Shown here one piece after another: positions 16,721 to 26,022 of a DNA stretch of 64,000 bases. Position 1 is the first letter of the stretch; each line of letters opens with the position of its first letter. Both the position numbers and the translations under genes were made by a program. Where the stretch lies: positions 1,736,001-1,800,000 of the forward strand of contig NZ_CP033970.1 in NCBI RefSeq assembly GCF_003854935.1. Direction: 5' to 3'. The notes under the pieces are model-generated. The model worked only from the letters and a program-made list of their open reading frames with translations, was not told where the DNA came from and searched no databases. This DNA is from Cupriavidus pauculus. Lineage in GTDB: Bacteria; Pseudomonadota; Gammaproteobacteria; Burkholderiales; Burkholderiaceae.

Positions 16721-18123
16721 GTTCGGGTTGGGACATGGAAGAAATTCCGGCGCGTCAGGAGCCGCGGGCGCCGTCGGGCTGGTTGTTGCTGGCGGTGCTG
16801 GTCGCATTTGAAGCGGTTGGTGTGCTGGTTGTTTTTGCCGGATGGCCCAAAGGCGAGACGGTGTGGTCCAACGCGTTCGTTTATCAGGCGCTGTATATAC
16901 CGTTGACGATATGCACGGCGCTGCTGGGTGGATGCCTGTACGCCGGCTATGAGTTGCCGGCTGACAGCGCTTGGCTCTGGAACGTGCGGCGGCAATGGCG
17001 CGCCTATTACTGGTTGAACTGGGCGCGCGGCCATGTGGCGATTGTCGACAGCGTGGTGCTGACGCCCGAGAACGATCTGGCCGAGCGGCTGCTGGGGCTC
17101 GAAGGGGCGCCGCCGGTCAATCCCGACAAGGTGCTGGCGCTCGACCTCGATGCGCCGGCGGGCAGCTCCCGTCTGGTCTGTGCGCTCGAATCCTTGCTGT
17201 CGCCGCTGTTGCCCGTCTTGACACGATTGGTCCGGTTGGGGCCCCTCGAAATCGTCCTGCAGACCGCCGACGAAGGAGATCTAAAGGAATTGCTACGCCT
17301 GATGCGCCAGCTCAGGGTGCCGGACCGCGTGTCCGCAAGGTGGACGCCGGGCAGCAAGGCGGCGTGCATGGATACCCTGTGGGGCGCCGCGCCGCCACTG
17401 GCCGGGTCGCGGCTCGTGCTGGCGTGTCAGTTGCACGATGGGCAGGAGGCGCCGGAAATTTCCGAAATCGCCGTCGCCGTGCTGCTGGCGGCGCCGCAAA
17501 CGCTGGCGGGCGCCCGACCGCCGATCAGGCCGCAGGGCAACCTGTGCCGCGCCATCACCGCCGAGGCGGATGGCGTCGAGGCGGCGCTGGCGAAGCTGGT
17601 CGATGCCGGGCAGGTGCCGGCCAAGCGGATCAAGCAATTCTGGTACACGGACCTCAGCAAGGGGCTGCGGCATGCGGTCACGACTGCTGTCGGGGACTCG
17701 GCGCTGACCGTCGCCAGCCACGACATCGACCGCGCGCTCGGTCGCCCAGGTCCCGCGCATGCCTGGCTGGCCCAGGCGCTGGCGGCCAGCATGATCGGGC
17801 ACGGGCAGGGCGCGCAACTGGTGGCTACGCCCTGCAGCGCGGGTGTGGCGCTCAATGTGGTCGGCCCGGCGCCGGTAGCGGCCGTTCGCCCGACTGACTA
17901 CGGCCCGCTGCCGCTGTCGCTGTTCTGGACGATGGGCGCGGCGGGCTTCACGGCGCTGCTGCTCTGTCTCGATCTGCCCGGGAAGGACGATGCCCGCGAC
18001 GCCGTCCTGCCCGTGTGGGCCTATCCGCTGATCTGGCTCGGGCTGACGGCCGCGCAGGTGGGGATGAGCATCGTCCACCAGCGGCAGACCTCCACGGCGT
18101 TCGATCAGGTCGACGGCCGCTGA
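16717..18123 (+). CDS. Unrecognised membrane protein at the end of the vgrG-tle3-paar operon
   Basis: A 468-residue protein I cannot place in a family. Two membrane segments near residues 22-42 (WLLLAVLVAFEAVGVLVVFA) and 57-78, and two more near 407-430 and 440-462 (the last ending GLTAAQVGMSIV), flank a soluble region of about 320 residues rich in Ala and Leu. It is coupled to PAAR by an ATGA overlap and is the last gene of the operon. In Pseudomonas the vgrG2b-tle3 locus includes an adaptor, Tla3, so an adaptor or effector-chaperone role is plausible; an inner-membrane immunity factor is the alternative. GC content returns to the genomic level here. Confidence 0.75.
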   Translation: MSSGWDMEEIPARQEPRAPSGWLLLAVLVAFEAVGVLVVFAGWPKGETVWSNAFVYQALYIPLTICTALLGGCLYAGYELPADSAWLWNVRRQWRAYYWLNWARGHVAIVDSVVLTPENDLAERLLGLEGAPPVNPDKVLALDLDAPAGSSRLVCALESLLSPLLPVLTRLVRLGPLEIVLQTADEGDLKELLRLMRQLRVPDRVSARWTPGSKAACMDTLWGAAPPLAGSRLVLACQLHDGQEAPEISEIAVAVLLAAPQTLAGARPPIRPQGNLCRAITAEADGVEAALAKLVDAGQVPAKRIKQFWYTDLSKGLRHAVTTAVGDSALTVASHDIDRALGRPGPAHAWLAQALAASMIGHGQGAQLVATPCSAGVALNVVGPAPVAAVRPTDYGPLPLSLFWTMGAAGFTALLLCLDLPGKDDARDAVLPVWAYPLIWLGLTAAQVGMSIVHQRQTSTAFDQVDGR

Positions 18124-18138
18124 CCCACCGCCCGCGTC

Positions 18139-18900
18139 TCAGATAATTCCGCCGTTGGCCCGCAGTGTCTGGCCGTTGATCCACGACCCGTCCGCGCCGG
18201 CCAGGAAGGCCACGGCATTGGCGATGTCCTCCGGCTTGCCCAGGCGTTCCAGCGGTGCCATTTTTGCCATCTTGTCGATCAGTTCCGGCGATTTGCCGTC
18301 GAGGAACAGTTCGGTGGCGGTCGGGCCGGGAGCCACGGCGTTCACGGTGATATTGCGGCCGCGCACTTCCTTCATCAGCACGTGGGTCATGGCTTCGACG
18401 GCCGCCTTGGACGCCGCGTAGACGCCGTAGGTCGGCATCAGCAGTCCCACCAGGCTCGACGACAGGTTGATGATCCGGCCGCCGTCGCGCAGCCGGCGGG
18501 CGGCTTCGCGCATCGTGTTGAAGCTGCCCTTGACGTTGATGCGCATGATGCTGTCGAACAGGGCGTCGTCGCTTTCCGCCACGGTCGCCAGTTTCATGAT
18601 GCCGGCGTTGTTGACCAGCACGTCCACCCCGCCAAACGCGGCTTCGGCGGCGGCAAACATGCGCGCGACGGCGGCGGCGTCGCCGACGTCGGCCTGGTGG
18701 GTCAGCGCGCGGCCACCCGCGGCCTCGATGTTGGCGGCGACGGCCTCGGCATCGCTGGCACTGCCGGCATAGTTGACGACGACGGTAAACCCATCGGCGC
18801 CCAGCCGGCGGGCGATGGCGGCGCCGATGCCGCGCGAGGCGCCCGTGACGATGGCAACGCGCTGGCCAGTCGGGGCGGAAGTGGACGAGAAAGTGGTCAT
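18139..18900 (-). CDS. Short-chain dehydrogenase/reductase
   Basis: A 253-residue classical SDR: TGASRGIGAAIARRL nucleotide motif, NNAGIM, catalytic Ser in NLSSSLVG, the YGVYAASK Tyr-Lys pair and the usual C-terminal GQTLRANGG. It resembles FabG-like 3-oxoacyl reductases, but no fatty-acid genes are near. NADP use is suggested by the Arg after the first glycine pair, though this is weak. It is divergent from a LysR gene whose product probably controls it, and convergent with the type VI operon 16 bp away. The substrate is not evident. Confidence 0.92.
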   Translation of the reverse strand: MTTFSSTSAPTGQRVAIVTGASRGIGAAIARRLGADGFTVVVNYAGSASDAEAVAANIEAAGGRALTHQADVGDAAAVARMFAAAEAAFGGVDVLVNNAGIMKLATVAESDDALFDSIMRINVKGSFNTMREAARRLRDGGRIINLSSSLVGLLMPTYGVYAASKAAVEAMTHVLMKEVRGRNITVNAVAPGPTATELFLDGKSPELIDKMAKMAPLERLGKPEDIANAVAFLAGADGSWINGQTLRANGGII

Positions 18901-18953
18901 GTCGGGCTCCAGTGTGGATCGTTGGTCGAACCGCGTCGGCGCGGTGTGACTGC

Positions 18954-18968
18954 ACTATCGGCGATAGT
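18954..18968. promoter_or_regulatory. Palindrome upstream of the SDR gene
   Basis: ACTATCG-G-CGATAGT is a perfect 15-bp palindrome about 54 bp before the SDR start, in the gap shared with the divergent LysR gene. The dyad with outer A/T positions resembles LysR boxes. A second, unrelated palindrome lies close to the regulator's own start, so two separate operators are suggested. Confidence 0.5.
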
Positions 18969-19033
18969 CGGCACTGGATAATCGGCCTAGAATTGCCATC
19001 ACTTGTTCTGCCAGGGAAACAATACGCCGTTAA

Positions 19034-19053
19034 ATATGGCGTATGCGCCATAT
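19034..19053. promoter_or_regulatory. Palindrome at the LysR start (possible autoregulatory site)
   Basis: ATATGGCG-TATG-CGCCATAT, 8-bp perfect arms around a 4-bp spacer, lies immediately before the ribosome-binding AGAGG of the LysR gene. It covers an upstream in-frame ATG (19043), which makes that ATG an unlikely start. It may block transcription or translation of the regulator when bound; what binds it is unknown. Confidence 0.5.
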
Positions 19054-19063
19054 AGAGGCCAAA

Positions 19064-19963
19064 TTGGACCGATTCGATGCGATGCGGCTCTACACCCGCG
19101 TGGTGGAGCGCCGCAGCTTCACGCTGGCTGCCGGCGACATGGACGTGCCCCGGTCGACGGTGACCAAGGTCATTGCCGATCTGGAGAAACGGCTAGGGGT
19201 TCGGCTGCTCCAGCGCACCACCCGCGTGGTCCGCCCGACGCTGGACGGCGAAGCGTATTACCGCCGCTGCCTGCGCATCCTCGACGATATCGAGGACGCC
19301 GAGGGCGGTTTCAGCGGGGCCGAGCCGCGCGGGATGCTGCGGATCGAGGTGCAGGGCACGCTGGCGCGCCATTTCCTGATGCCCGGCTTTCCCGATTTCC
19401 TGGCGCGCTACCCGCAGTTGCAGATCACGATGAGCGAAGGGGACCGGTGGGTGGACCTTGTGCAGGAAGGCGTCGACTGCGTGCTGCGCTACGGGCGGCT
19501 GCCCGACAGCGAACTGGTGGCGCGGCAGGTGGCGATGCTGGACCGGCTGACCTGCGCCACGCCCGCCTATCTGGCGCGGTTCGGCACGCCGGCCAGCTTT
19601 GACGCGCTGGACGGCCACCGCATGGTCGCCATCCGCCAGATGAGCACCGGCAATGTCACGCCGCTGGAATTCACCGTCGGTGATGACCTGAAGACCGTGT
19701 CGCTGCCGTGCCCGCTCGCAGTGACCGGCACGGAGAGCTATCTCACCGGCATCGAACTCGGGCTCGGGATGGCGCAGGTGCCGCGCTTTCACGTGATCGA
19801 CCAGCTTCGGCGCGGCTCGCTGGTCGAAATCCTGCGCGACACGCCGCCGCCGTCCCAGCCCGTGTCGCTGCTCTATCCCCGCTCGCGGCAGCTTTCGCCG
19901 CGCGTGCGGGCGTTCCTGGACTGGGCGGCTGGCGAGTTTGCCCGCAGCCCGTTGCTGGCCTGA
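19064..19963 (+). CDS. LysR-family transcriptional regulator
   Basis: A 299-residue LysR regulator of the subgroup that starts (M)DRFDAMRLYTRVVERRSF. The HTH has the substituted recognition segment VPRSTVTKVIADLEKRL, followed by QRTTRVVRPTLDGEAYY. The effector domain has SEGDRWVDLVQEGVDCVLRY, a pattern common in regulators next to SDR genes. TTG 19064 is preferred as start because AGAGG lies five bases upstream and homologues begin at this Asp-Arg-Phe; ATG 19043 sits inside a palindrome. The divergent SDR gene is the likely target. Confidence 0.9.
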   Translation: MDRFDAMRLYTRVVERRSFTLAAGDMDVPRSTVTKVIADLEKRLGVRLLQRTTRVVRPTLDGEAYYRRCLRILDDIEDAEGGFSGAEPRGMLRIEVQGTLARHFLMPGFPDFLARYPQLQITMSEGDRWVDLVQEGVDCVLRYGRLPDSELVARQVAMLDRLTCATPAYLARFGTPASFDALDGHRMVAIRQMSTGNVTPLEFTVGDDLKTVSLPCPLAVTGTESYLTGIELGLGMAQVPRFHVIDQLRRGSLVEILRDTPPPSQPVSLLYPRSRQLSPRVRAFLDWAAGEFARSPLLA

Positions 19964-19976
19964 AGCCTGCCCCGGT

Positions 19977-21095
19977 TCAGGCCAGCGTGGCCCGCAGCCC
20001 GGCCAGTTGGTCGAGCGCGGCCTTCAGTTCCTGTTCCAGCACGAAGACCATCTCGCCGGCCGGCATCGCGCGCGCCAGCGGCACGGCCTGGCCGGCCCAT
20101 TGCGCCGCGTAGTCGCTGACGCCCTTGGCCTTGGCCGCCGCGTGCAGCGCCTTGCCGGCGTCGTAGGTGACCGGGTAGTCCGGAATCGCAGGCGCGCCGG
20201 CGGCGGTGCCCAGCCGGGTGAAATGGCTGGTGAAGCCGCGTGCGGCGCGGCCGGAGATGGCGCGCGTCAGCGTGGTCGGGCGGGTTTCGGCCGCCGTTAG
20301 CGCGCTGCGGTAGGCCGCGTCGGCGGCCGATTCGTCGGTGGCCACGAACGCCGTGCCCAGTTGCGCGGCAACCGCGCCCAGCGCCAGTGCCGCCGCGATC
20401 CCCGCGCCGTCCATGATGCCGCCAGCGGCGATCACCGGCAGCCGTGTGCGCGCTACCAGCAGGCGCACCAGCGCAAACGTGCCCAGCCCTTCGTCCTCGG
20501 CCGCGGTGTCGAATACCCCACGGTGCCCGCCGGCCTCGATACCCTGGGCCACCACGGCGTCGATGCCGGCCGCCTCGATCAGCCGCGCTTCCTGCAGCGA
20601 CGTGGCGCTGGCCAGCAGCACGATGCCGGCGGCGCGCAGCGCGTCGATGCGATCCTGCGGCGGCAGCCCGAAATGGAAGCTGACCACGGCCGGCTTCTCT
20701 TCCAGCAGCATCTGGTACATCTCGTCGTCGACCACGAAGCTCTTGTAGATCTCGCGCAGGTTGGCGGGCGGCGTGGCGCCGAATTCGGCAAACGCGGACG
20801 CCAGGTAGGCCAGCCACCCAGACTCGCGCTCGGCGTCGGGCTGGGCCGGCGCGTGGCAGAACAGGTTGATATTGAACGGGCGGGCGGTTAGCGCGCGCGT
20901 CTCGCGGATGACCTGGCGCGCGCCTTCGGCGTCCATGGCGCCGACGCCGAGCGAGCCCAGGCCGCCGGCCTCGGATACCGCCGCCGCCATGGCGGGCGTG
21001 CTGACGCCGGCCATCGGCGCCTGGATGATCGGCAGCCGGAGGCCCAGACGGGCCAGCAGAGGGTGGGAAGTGTGCTGCGGGAAGGCGGTGTTCAT
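19977..21095 (-). CDS. Nitronate monooxygenase (2-nitropropane dioxygenase family)
   Basis: A 372-residue FMN TIM-barrel enzyme: [20 protein letters not shown] near the N-terminus, the FMN/active-site loop [13 protein letters not shown] around residue 185, [11 protein letters not shown] and [10 protein letters not shown]. These match class I nitronate monooxygenases, which oxidise toxic nitronates such as propionate 3-nitronate to aldehydes or ketones plus nitrite. Length and motif spacing are normal. A LysR gene follows in the same direction 41 bp upstream on the minus strand and may regulate it. Confidence 0.92.
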   Translation of the reverse strand: MNTAFPQHTSHPLLARLGLRLPIIQAPMAGVSTPAMAAAVSEAGGLGSLGVGAMDAEGARQVIRETRALTARPFNINLFCHAPAQPDAERESGWLAYLASAFAEFGATPPANLREIYKSFVVDDEMYQMLLEEKPAVVSFHFGLPPQDRIDALRAAGIVLLASATSLQEARLIEAAGIDAVVAQGIEAGGHRGVFDTAAEDEGLGTFALVRLLVARTRLPVIAAGGIMDGAGIAAALALGAVAAQLGTAFVATDESAADAAYRSALTAAETRPTTLTRAISGRAARGFTSHFTRLGTAAGAPAIPDYPVTYDAGKALHAAAKAKGVSDYAAQWAGQAVPLARAMPAGEMVFVLEQELKAALDQLAGLRATLA

Positions 21096-21135
21096 GGCGA
21101 GAATCCTTGGAAAACGGGCGAAATAGGGCAGGGCG

Positions 21136-22023
21136 CTAGCTACGGCGCAGCGCCTGCTGGAATGCTTCGAAGGCCGACGTGGTAAAGCCGGCCCGCTGGA
21201 TCAGGAACGTGTGGACCTTGCGCACGGGCACGGTCTGCCACGCGGCGCCGTCGTCGTGCATCGCCAGCAGGGACCGCGGCACGATCGCGACCGCCGACCC
21301 GGCCGTCACCTGGGCCAGGATCGCGTGATAGGAGGGCAGTTCGATGACGGTCAGGCGGCGGCGCACGCCGTCGCCGGCCTGTTCGAGCCAGTCTTCGGCA
21401 CAGCGCCGATAGGTGCAGCCCCGGGCAAAGGCGGCCAGCTGCCGCAGCGTCACGTCCACGGGGCGGCGCACCTTGGGATGGGTGGCCGGCAGCACCAGCA
21501 CCAGTTCCTCGGTCTTGAGAAACGTGCCGTCCAGGCCGTCGCCCAGTTCCGCCAGGTCGATGTCCTTGTGGGCGCCGGCGCCCGGGTGCGCCACCACCGC
21601 GCAATCGAGCCGCCGTTCCAGTACCGCGTCGGCCAGCGCCTGCGACGTACCGGTGGTCAGTTCCACGTCGACGTCGGGCCACGCGGCATGGAAGCGGCCC
21701 AGCGGCCCCGGCAGCAGCGTGGCCGCCGTGCTTTCCATCGATCCCACGCGCAGCCGGCCGCTCGGGGCGTCCGCGCGCATGGACTGGCGCGCTTCCTCGG
21801 CCAGCGCCAGCAACTGGTCGGCGTAGCCCAGCAGCCGCTGCCCGGCCGGCGTCAGGATCATCTGCCGGTTCGCGCGCTGGAACAGCGTCACGCCCAGGCT
21901 TTCCTCAAGCTGCTTGACGCGGGTGGTGACGTTGGATTGCACGCGTTCCAGCGCCTTGGCCGCGCGCGTGACGCTCTGCTCACGCGCCACGGCCCGGAAG
22001 ATTTCGAGTTCGGCCAGTTCCAC
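21136..22023 (-). CDS. LysR-family transcriptional regulator
   Basis: A 295-residue LysR protein with the HTH in residues 1-58 ([51 protein letters not shown]) and an effector domain of normal length. A GTG start at 22023 places the LAELEIF segment where LysR proteins begin; upstream codons in the frame look like spurious extension. It reads toward the nitronate monooxygenase gene and may be in the same transcript. The [10 protein letters not shown] stretch, with two Cys, is a mild oddity in the effector domain. Confidence 0.9.
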   Translation of the reverse strand: MELAELEIFRAVAREQSVTRAAKALERVQSNVTTRVKQLEESLGVTLFQRANRQMILTPAGQRLLGYADQLLALAEEARQSMRADAPSGRLRVGSMESTAATLLPGPLGRFHAAWPDVDVELTTGTSQALADAVLERRLDCAVVAHPGAGAHKDIDLAELGDGLDGTFLKTEELVLVLPATHPKVRRPVDVTLRQLAAFARGCTYRRCAEDWLEQAGDGVRRRLTVIELPSYHAILAQVTAGSAVAIVPRSLLAMHDDGAAWQTVPVRKVHTFLIQRAGFTTSAFEAFQQALRRS

Positions 22024-22170
22024 GCTGTATCGACGACACCAGGGTGTCGTTCTCGAATAGGGATTAAAGTTGATCGAAGTATTGTGTTTGGAGAATCGAT
22101 TGTCAACCCCGGCGGGCAGGGCGGCACGTGTCCTATAGTGATGTGTCAGGAACACCAGAACGGGAGACAA

Positions 22171-22629
22171 ATGATGAAAAAAGACGCAGCGGCAGATGGC
22201 ATTCCGGCAGCCGAGCTGATCGACGCCAGGATTGCCGAGCTGGGCGACTGGCGCGGCGAGCTGCTGGCGCAACTGCGAGCGCTGGTCCGCGAGGCCGACC
22301 CCGATGTCGTCGAGGAATGGAAGTGGAGCGTGCCGGTGTGGTCGCACGACGGCATCCTGTGCACGGGCGAGGTCTACAAGGCCGCCGTCAAGATGACCTT
22401 CCCGAAAGGCGCGTCGCTGCCCGATCCCAAGGGCCTGTTCAATGCCAGCCTGGAAGGCAACGTGCGCCGGGCCATCGACTTTCCTGAAGGCGGCCGGATC
22501 GACCGCCCGGCGCTCAAGGCCCTGATCCGCGCGGCCGTGGCCGCCAACCAGGCCACGGTCAAGGCCCGTACGACAGCCAAGGCGCGCCCGAAGCCGGCCC
22601 CGGCCGCCAAGGCCAGGGCCCGCGCCTAG
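22171..22629 (+). CDS. DUF1801-family small protein
   Basis: A 152-residue protein with the DUF1801 core (RIAELGDWRGELLAQLRALV, DVVEEWKWSVPVWSHDGILC, AAVKMTFPKGASLPDP), a family of small cytoplasmic proteins related to YdhG with no settled biochemical role. The tail (VKARTTAKARPKPAPAAKAR) is Lys/Ala/Pro-rich, basic and disordered, like histone-H1-like tails, so nucleic-acid contact is possible. ATG 22171 or 22174 follows GGGAG. It is divergent from the LysR gene and convergent with the molybdoenzyme operon. Confidence 0.85.
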   Translation: MMKKDAAADGIPAAELIDARIAELGDWRGELLAQLRALVREADPDVVEEWKWSVPVWSHDGILCTGEVYKAAVKMTFPKGASLPDPKGLFNASLEGNVRRAIDFPEGGRIDRPALKALIRAAVAANQATVKARTTAKARPKPAPAAKARARA

Positions 22630-22633
22630 GGCT

Positions 22634-24928
22634 TCAGCCGGCGACAAGCTTGTCCGGCGTCATCGGCGTGGTGCGCAGCCGCTTGCCGGTGGCGTGGTAG
22701 ATCGCGTTGCTGATGGCCGCCGCCACGCCGACGATGCCGATCTCGCCCACGCCCTTGGCGCCAATCCGGCTGACGATCCGGTCGTCTTCCTCGACGAAGA
22801 TGACGTCGATGTCGCGGATGTCGGCATTGGCGGCAATGTGATATTCGGCGAGATTGTGATTCATGAAGCGGCCCAGGCGGTGGTCGCTCAGCGTTTCCTC
22901 GAACAGCGCCTGGCTGATGCCCCAGACCACGCCGCCCGATATCTGGCTGCGGGCCGTCAGCGGATTCACGATCCGGCCGGCCGCCACGGCGCTGACCACG
23001 CGCGTCACGCGCACCGCGCCCAGCGCCTCGTCCACGCGTACCTCGCAGAACACGGCCGAATGCACCGCCCGCACGGTCTGCTTCTGCTTGCGCACGTCGG
23101 GCAGCAGCAGGTGCCGCACGCCAAGCTGGGTCTTGCCGCACGCCAGCAGCAGCGAATCGAGCGGGATGCTGGTATCGGGCTGCTGCCGCAGCCGCATGGC
23201 GCCGTCGGCGAACTCGACGTCGTCAAACGCGCACTGTTCAAAGCCGCGCCCCTTGACCGTGCGGGCCAGCCGCCAGAGCTGGCGGCGCAGCTTCTCGCAG
23301 GCACCGTCGACGGCCGAGCCCACCGTGGCGATATGCGACGACCCGCCCTCGATCGGCGCGAACGGCAGGTCCGAGTCGCCCAGCCGGAAGATCACCCGTT
23401 CCACGGCGATGCCCATCGCATCGGCGGCAATCTGGCTGATGGCCGTATAGGTGCCGGTGCCGATGTCGCTGGCCGCGCAGGTGATTTCCAGCCGGCCGTC
23501 GGCCAGCAGTGTGGCGCTGGCGCGGGCGGCCATCTGCAGCGCGTCCCAGGTGCCCGTCGCCATGCCCCAGCCGACCAGTTCGTTGCCGTCGCGCATCGCG
23601 CGCGGTGCCAGCGGCCGCTGATCCCAGCCGAACGCGCGCGCGCCCTGCTCGTAGCAGTCCATCAGCTGCTTCGTCGAGAACGGCAGCCCCTGGTTGCCGT
23701 CGCGCGTGGCGTAGTTGATGCGGCGCAGCGCCAGCGGATCGATGCCGGCCGCGTACGACAACTCGTCCATGGCCACTTCGATCGCGTGTACGCCATGCGC
23801 GGCGCCGGGCGCGCGCATGTCCATCGGCGTGTACTGGTCCAGCGCCACCAGCTTGTACACGTAGCGGATGTTGTCGCAGGCGTAGAGCTGCCCGGACCAG
23901 TTGACCACCACCTCGACGTAGTCTTCCTGCCGCGACGTCTCGGCGATGGCTTCGTGGATGATCGACGTGAGCCGGCCGTCGCGCGTGGCGCCCAGCCGCA
24001 CGCGCTGCCAGGTCTCCGGCCGATGGCCGAACGTGAACATCTGCTGGCGCGTCAGCACCACGCGGACGGACCGCTTCAGATGCAGCGACGCCATCACGGC
24101 CAGCAGCAACTGGTACTGCGGCCGCAGCCCGGACCCGAACGCGCCGCCGACAAACGGGTTGCGCACCGTGACCTTGCGGCCGGGCAGACCGAACACGCGG
24201 GACACCATCCAGCGCGAATTCTGCGAGCCCTGCGTCTTGTCATAGATGAGCAGATGGCCGCGGCTGTCCCGGATCACGGTGCTGGCGTGCATCTCCATCG
24301 GATTGTGGTGCTCCACGCCGGCGTAGAACTGGGCGTCCACCTTGACCTCGGCGCCCGCGAACGCCGCGTCGGGATTGCCCTTGGGCTTGGGCGGCTTGGA
24401 AAAGCCCACCTTCAGCGGGCTGGGCTCGTGCGCGGCGTCGCGCCGGGCCAGCAGGTTGGTCTCGTGGGGCGCCGGCGCGTATTCCACACGCACCAGCGTG
24501 GCCGCGTGTCGGGCGGCCTCGAACGACGTGGCCACCACTAACGCCACGGGCTGGCCGCTGTAGTGGATCTCGTCGTCGTGCAGCGGCCGGAACGGCTTGC
24601 CGGCCGGAGCGGTCATGTCCTTGTAGAAGAAGCGCATCGACCGCATCGGCGGGCGATGGTCGTGCGTCAGTACGTCCAGCACGCCGGGAAAGGCGCGGGC
24701 CGCGTCGGTGTCGATCCGCGCAATCCGGCCGCGCGCGATCGTGCTGTTGACCGCCACGCCGTAGCAGAGGTCGGGCGACTGGTGCTCGGCCGCGTAGCGG
24801 GCGGTGCCGGTGACCTTGGCCAGGCCGTCGATGCGCGGCAGCGGGGTGCCGATGCCGGCCGGGCCGGCGTTGCCGGGGGCCATCGGCTGCTGGTCGGCTT
24901 CCAGCGGCGGCAGCGTGGTTTCGCTCAT
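22634..24928 (-). CDS. Xanthine/aldehyde dehydrogenase family, molybdopterin-binding subunit
   Basis: A 764-residue large subunit of the xanthine oxidase family (PaoC/YagR type). It has the N-terminal a/b hammerhead (RIDGLAKVTGTARYAAE), the molybdopterin stretches VRNPFVGGAFGSGLRPQYQ and DIGTGTYTAISQIAADAMG, and the catalytic Glu motif GAKGVGEIGIVG near the C-terminus. It would oxidise aldehydes or N-heterocycles with water as oxygen donor. It is the last of three genes in the order Fe-S, FAD, Mo, overlapping the FAD gene by 4 bp. No XdhC/PaoD-type maturation factor is adjacent. Confidence 0.93.
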   Translation of the reverse strand: MSETTLPPLEADQQPMAPGNAGPAGIGTPLPRIDGLAKVTGTARYAAEHQSPDLCYGVAVNSTIARGRIARIDTDAARAFPGVLDVLTHDHRPPMRSMRFFYKDMTAPAGKPFRPLHDDEIHYSGQPVALVVATSFEAARHAATLVRVEYAPAPHETNLLARRDAAHEPSPLKVGFSKPPKPKGNPDAAFAGAEVKVDAQFYAGVEHHNPMEMHASTVIRDSRGHLLIYDKTQGSQNSRWMVSRVFGLPGRKVTVRNPFVGGAFGSGLRPQYQLLLAVMASLHLKRSVRVVLTRQQMFTFGHRPETWQRVRLGATRDGRLTSIIHEAIAETSRQEDYVEVVVNWSGQLYACDNIRYVYKLVALDQYTPMDMRAPGAAHGVHAIEVAMDELSYAAGIDPLALRRINYATRDGNQGLPFSTKQLMDCYEQGARAFGWDQRPLAPRAMRDGNELVGWGMATGTWDALQMAARASATLLADGRLEITCAASDIGTGTYTAISQIAADAMGIAVERVIFRLGDSDLPFAPIEGGSSHIATVGSAVDGACEKLRRQLWRLARTVKGRGFEQCAFDDVEFADGAMRLRQQPDTSIPLDSLLLACGKTQLGVRHLLLPDVRKQKQTVRAVHSAVFCEVRVDEALGAVRVTRVVSAVAAGRIVNPLTARSQISGGVVWGISQALFEETLSDHRLGRFMNHNLAEYHIAANADIRDIDVIFVEEDDRIVSRIGAKGVGEIGIVGVAAAISNAIYHATGKRLRTTPMTPDKLVAG

Positions 24929-26019
24929 TGCCAGCCCTCCTCGCGGCAGGCGTCCTGCCCGGTGTTGGTGAGCACGCCGGCCGTGGCCATTTCCAGGGCC
25001 CGCACGATGGCGCGGTGCGCCAGCGGAATCTTGAACGCGTTGCCGGGCGTGCTTTCCGGCAAGGCGGGGCCGCCCCAGGCGCGGGCGTCGCGCAGCACGA
25101 AGGCGGCCACGTCGGCGAACGTCTGGGCCGTGGCCGGGCGCCCGGCCAGCATCGCTTCGGCGTCCCGGTCGCGCCAGGGCTTGTGTGCCACGCCCCCCAG
25201 CGCCAGCCGCGCGTCGCGGATGGTCTGGTCGGGCTCAAGCGCCAGCGCGGCCGCCACCGACACCAGCGCGAATGCATAGGACGCCCGCTCGCGCACCTTC
25301 AGGTAGGTACTGTGGCCCGCGAACGCGTTGGGCGGCACGCTGATATGGGTAATCAGCTCGTCGGGCGCCAGCGTGGTGTCGTGCTCGGGATGGTCGCCGG
25401 GCAGCCGGTGAAATTCCTGGAATGGAATCTCGCGCGGCCCGCGCACCGATTCCACGTGGACCACGGCGTCCAGCGCCGCCAGCGCCACGCACATGTCGGA
25501 CGGATGCGTGGCGATGCACGCCTCGCTGGCGCCCAGGATGGCGTGCTGGCGCGCCAGCCCGTGCGCGGCCGGACAGCCGCTGCCGGGGTCGCGCTTGTTG
25601 CACGGCACGCCCGCGTCGTAGAAGTAGTAGCAGCGGGTGCGCTGCAGCAGGTTGCCGCCGTTGGTGGCAACGTTGCGGATCTGGCCCGAGGCGCCGGCCA
25701 GGATGGCCGCGCGCAGCAGCGGAAAACGCTCGCGCACCAGCGGATGCTCGGCCGTGTCCGCATTGCGCGCCATCGCGCCCAGGTGCAGCGTGCCGTCGTC
25801 CCATAGCTCGATCTCGTCGAGCGGCAGCCGGCCGATATCGACCAGCGCGCCGGGGCGCATGACGTTTTCCTTCATCAGGTCCAGCAGGTTTGTGCCGCCT
25901 GCGAACAGGCGCGGCAGGGCGGCCGGGTGGGCGCCGTCCGGGGCATTGCCGAGCTGCCCGGCGATGACCGCCAGCGCCTCGGGCACGGATTCCACGCGGA
26001 TATAGCGAAACGGGTGCAT
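24925..26019 (-). CDS. Xanthine/aldehyde dehydrogenase family, FAD-binding subunit
   Basis: A 364-residue medium subunit of the PaoB/YagS type. FAD motifs are LFAGGTNLLDLMKENVMRPG and ATNGGNLLQRTRC. The downstream CYYFYDAGVPCNKRDPGSGC is characteristic: in PaoB-like subunits the cysteines of this insertion hold an additional [4Fe-4S] cluster. A CO-dehydrogenase flavoprotein C-terminal domain follows. It passes electrons from the Fe-S subunit toward the final acceptor. Four bases overlap with the molybdenum subunit gene and 3 bp separate it from the Fe-S gene. Confidence 0.93.
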   Translation of the reverse strand: MHPFRYIRVESVPEALAVIAGQLGNAPDGAHPAALPRLFAGGTNLLDLMKENVMRPGALVDIGRLPLDEIELWDDGTLHLGAMARNADTAEHPLVRERFPLLRAAILAGASGQIRNVATNGGNLLQRTRCYYFYDAGVPCNKRDPGSGCPAAHGLARQHAILGASEACIATHPSDMCVALAALDAVVHVESVRGPREIPFQEFHRLPGDHPEHDTTLAPDELITHISVPPNAFAGHSTYLKVRERASYAFALVSVAAALALEPDQTIRDARLALGGVAHKPWRDRDAEAMLAGRPATAQTFADVAAFVLRDARAWGGPALPESTPGNAFKIPLAHRAIVRALEMATAGVLTNTGQDACREEGWQ

Positions 26020-26022
26020 GGC

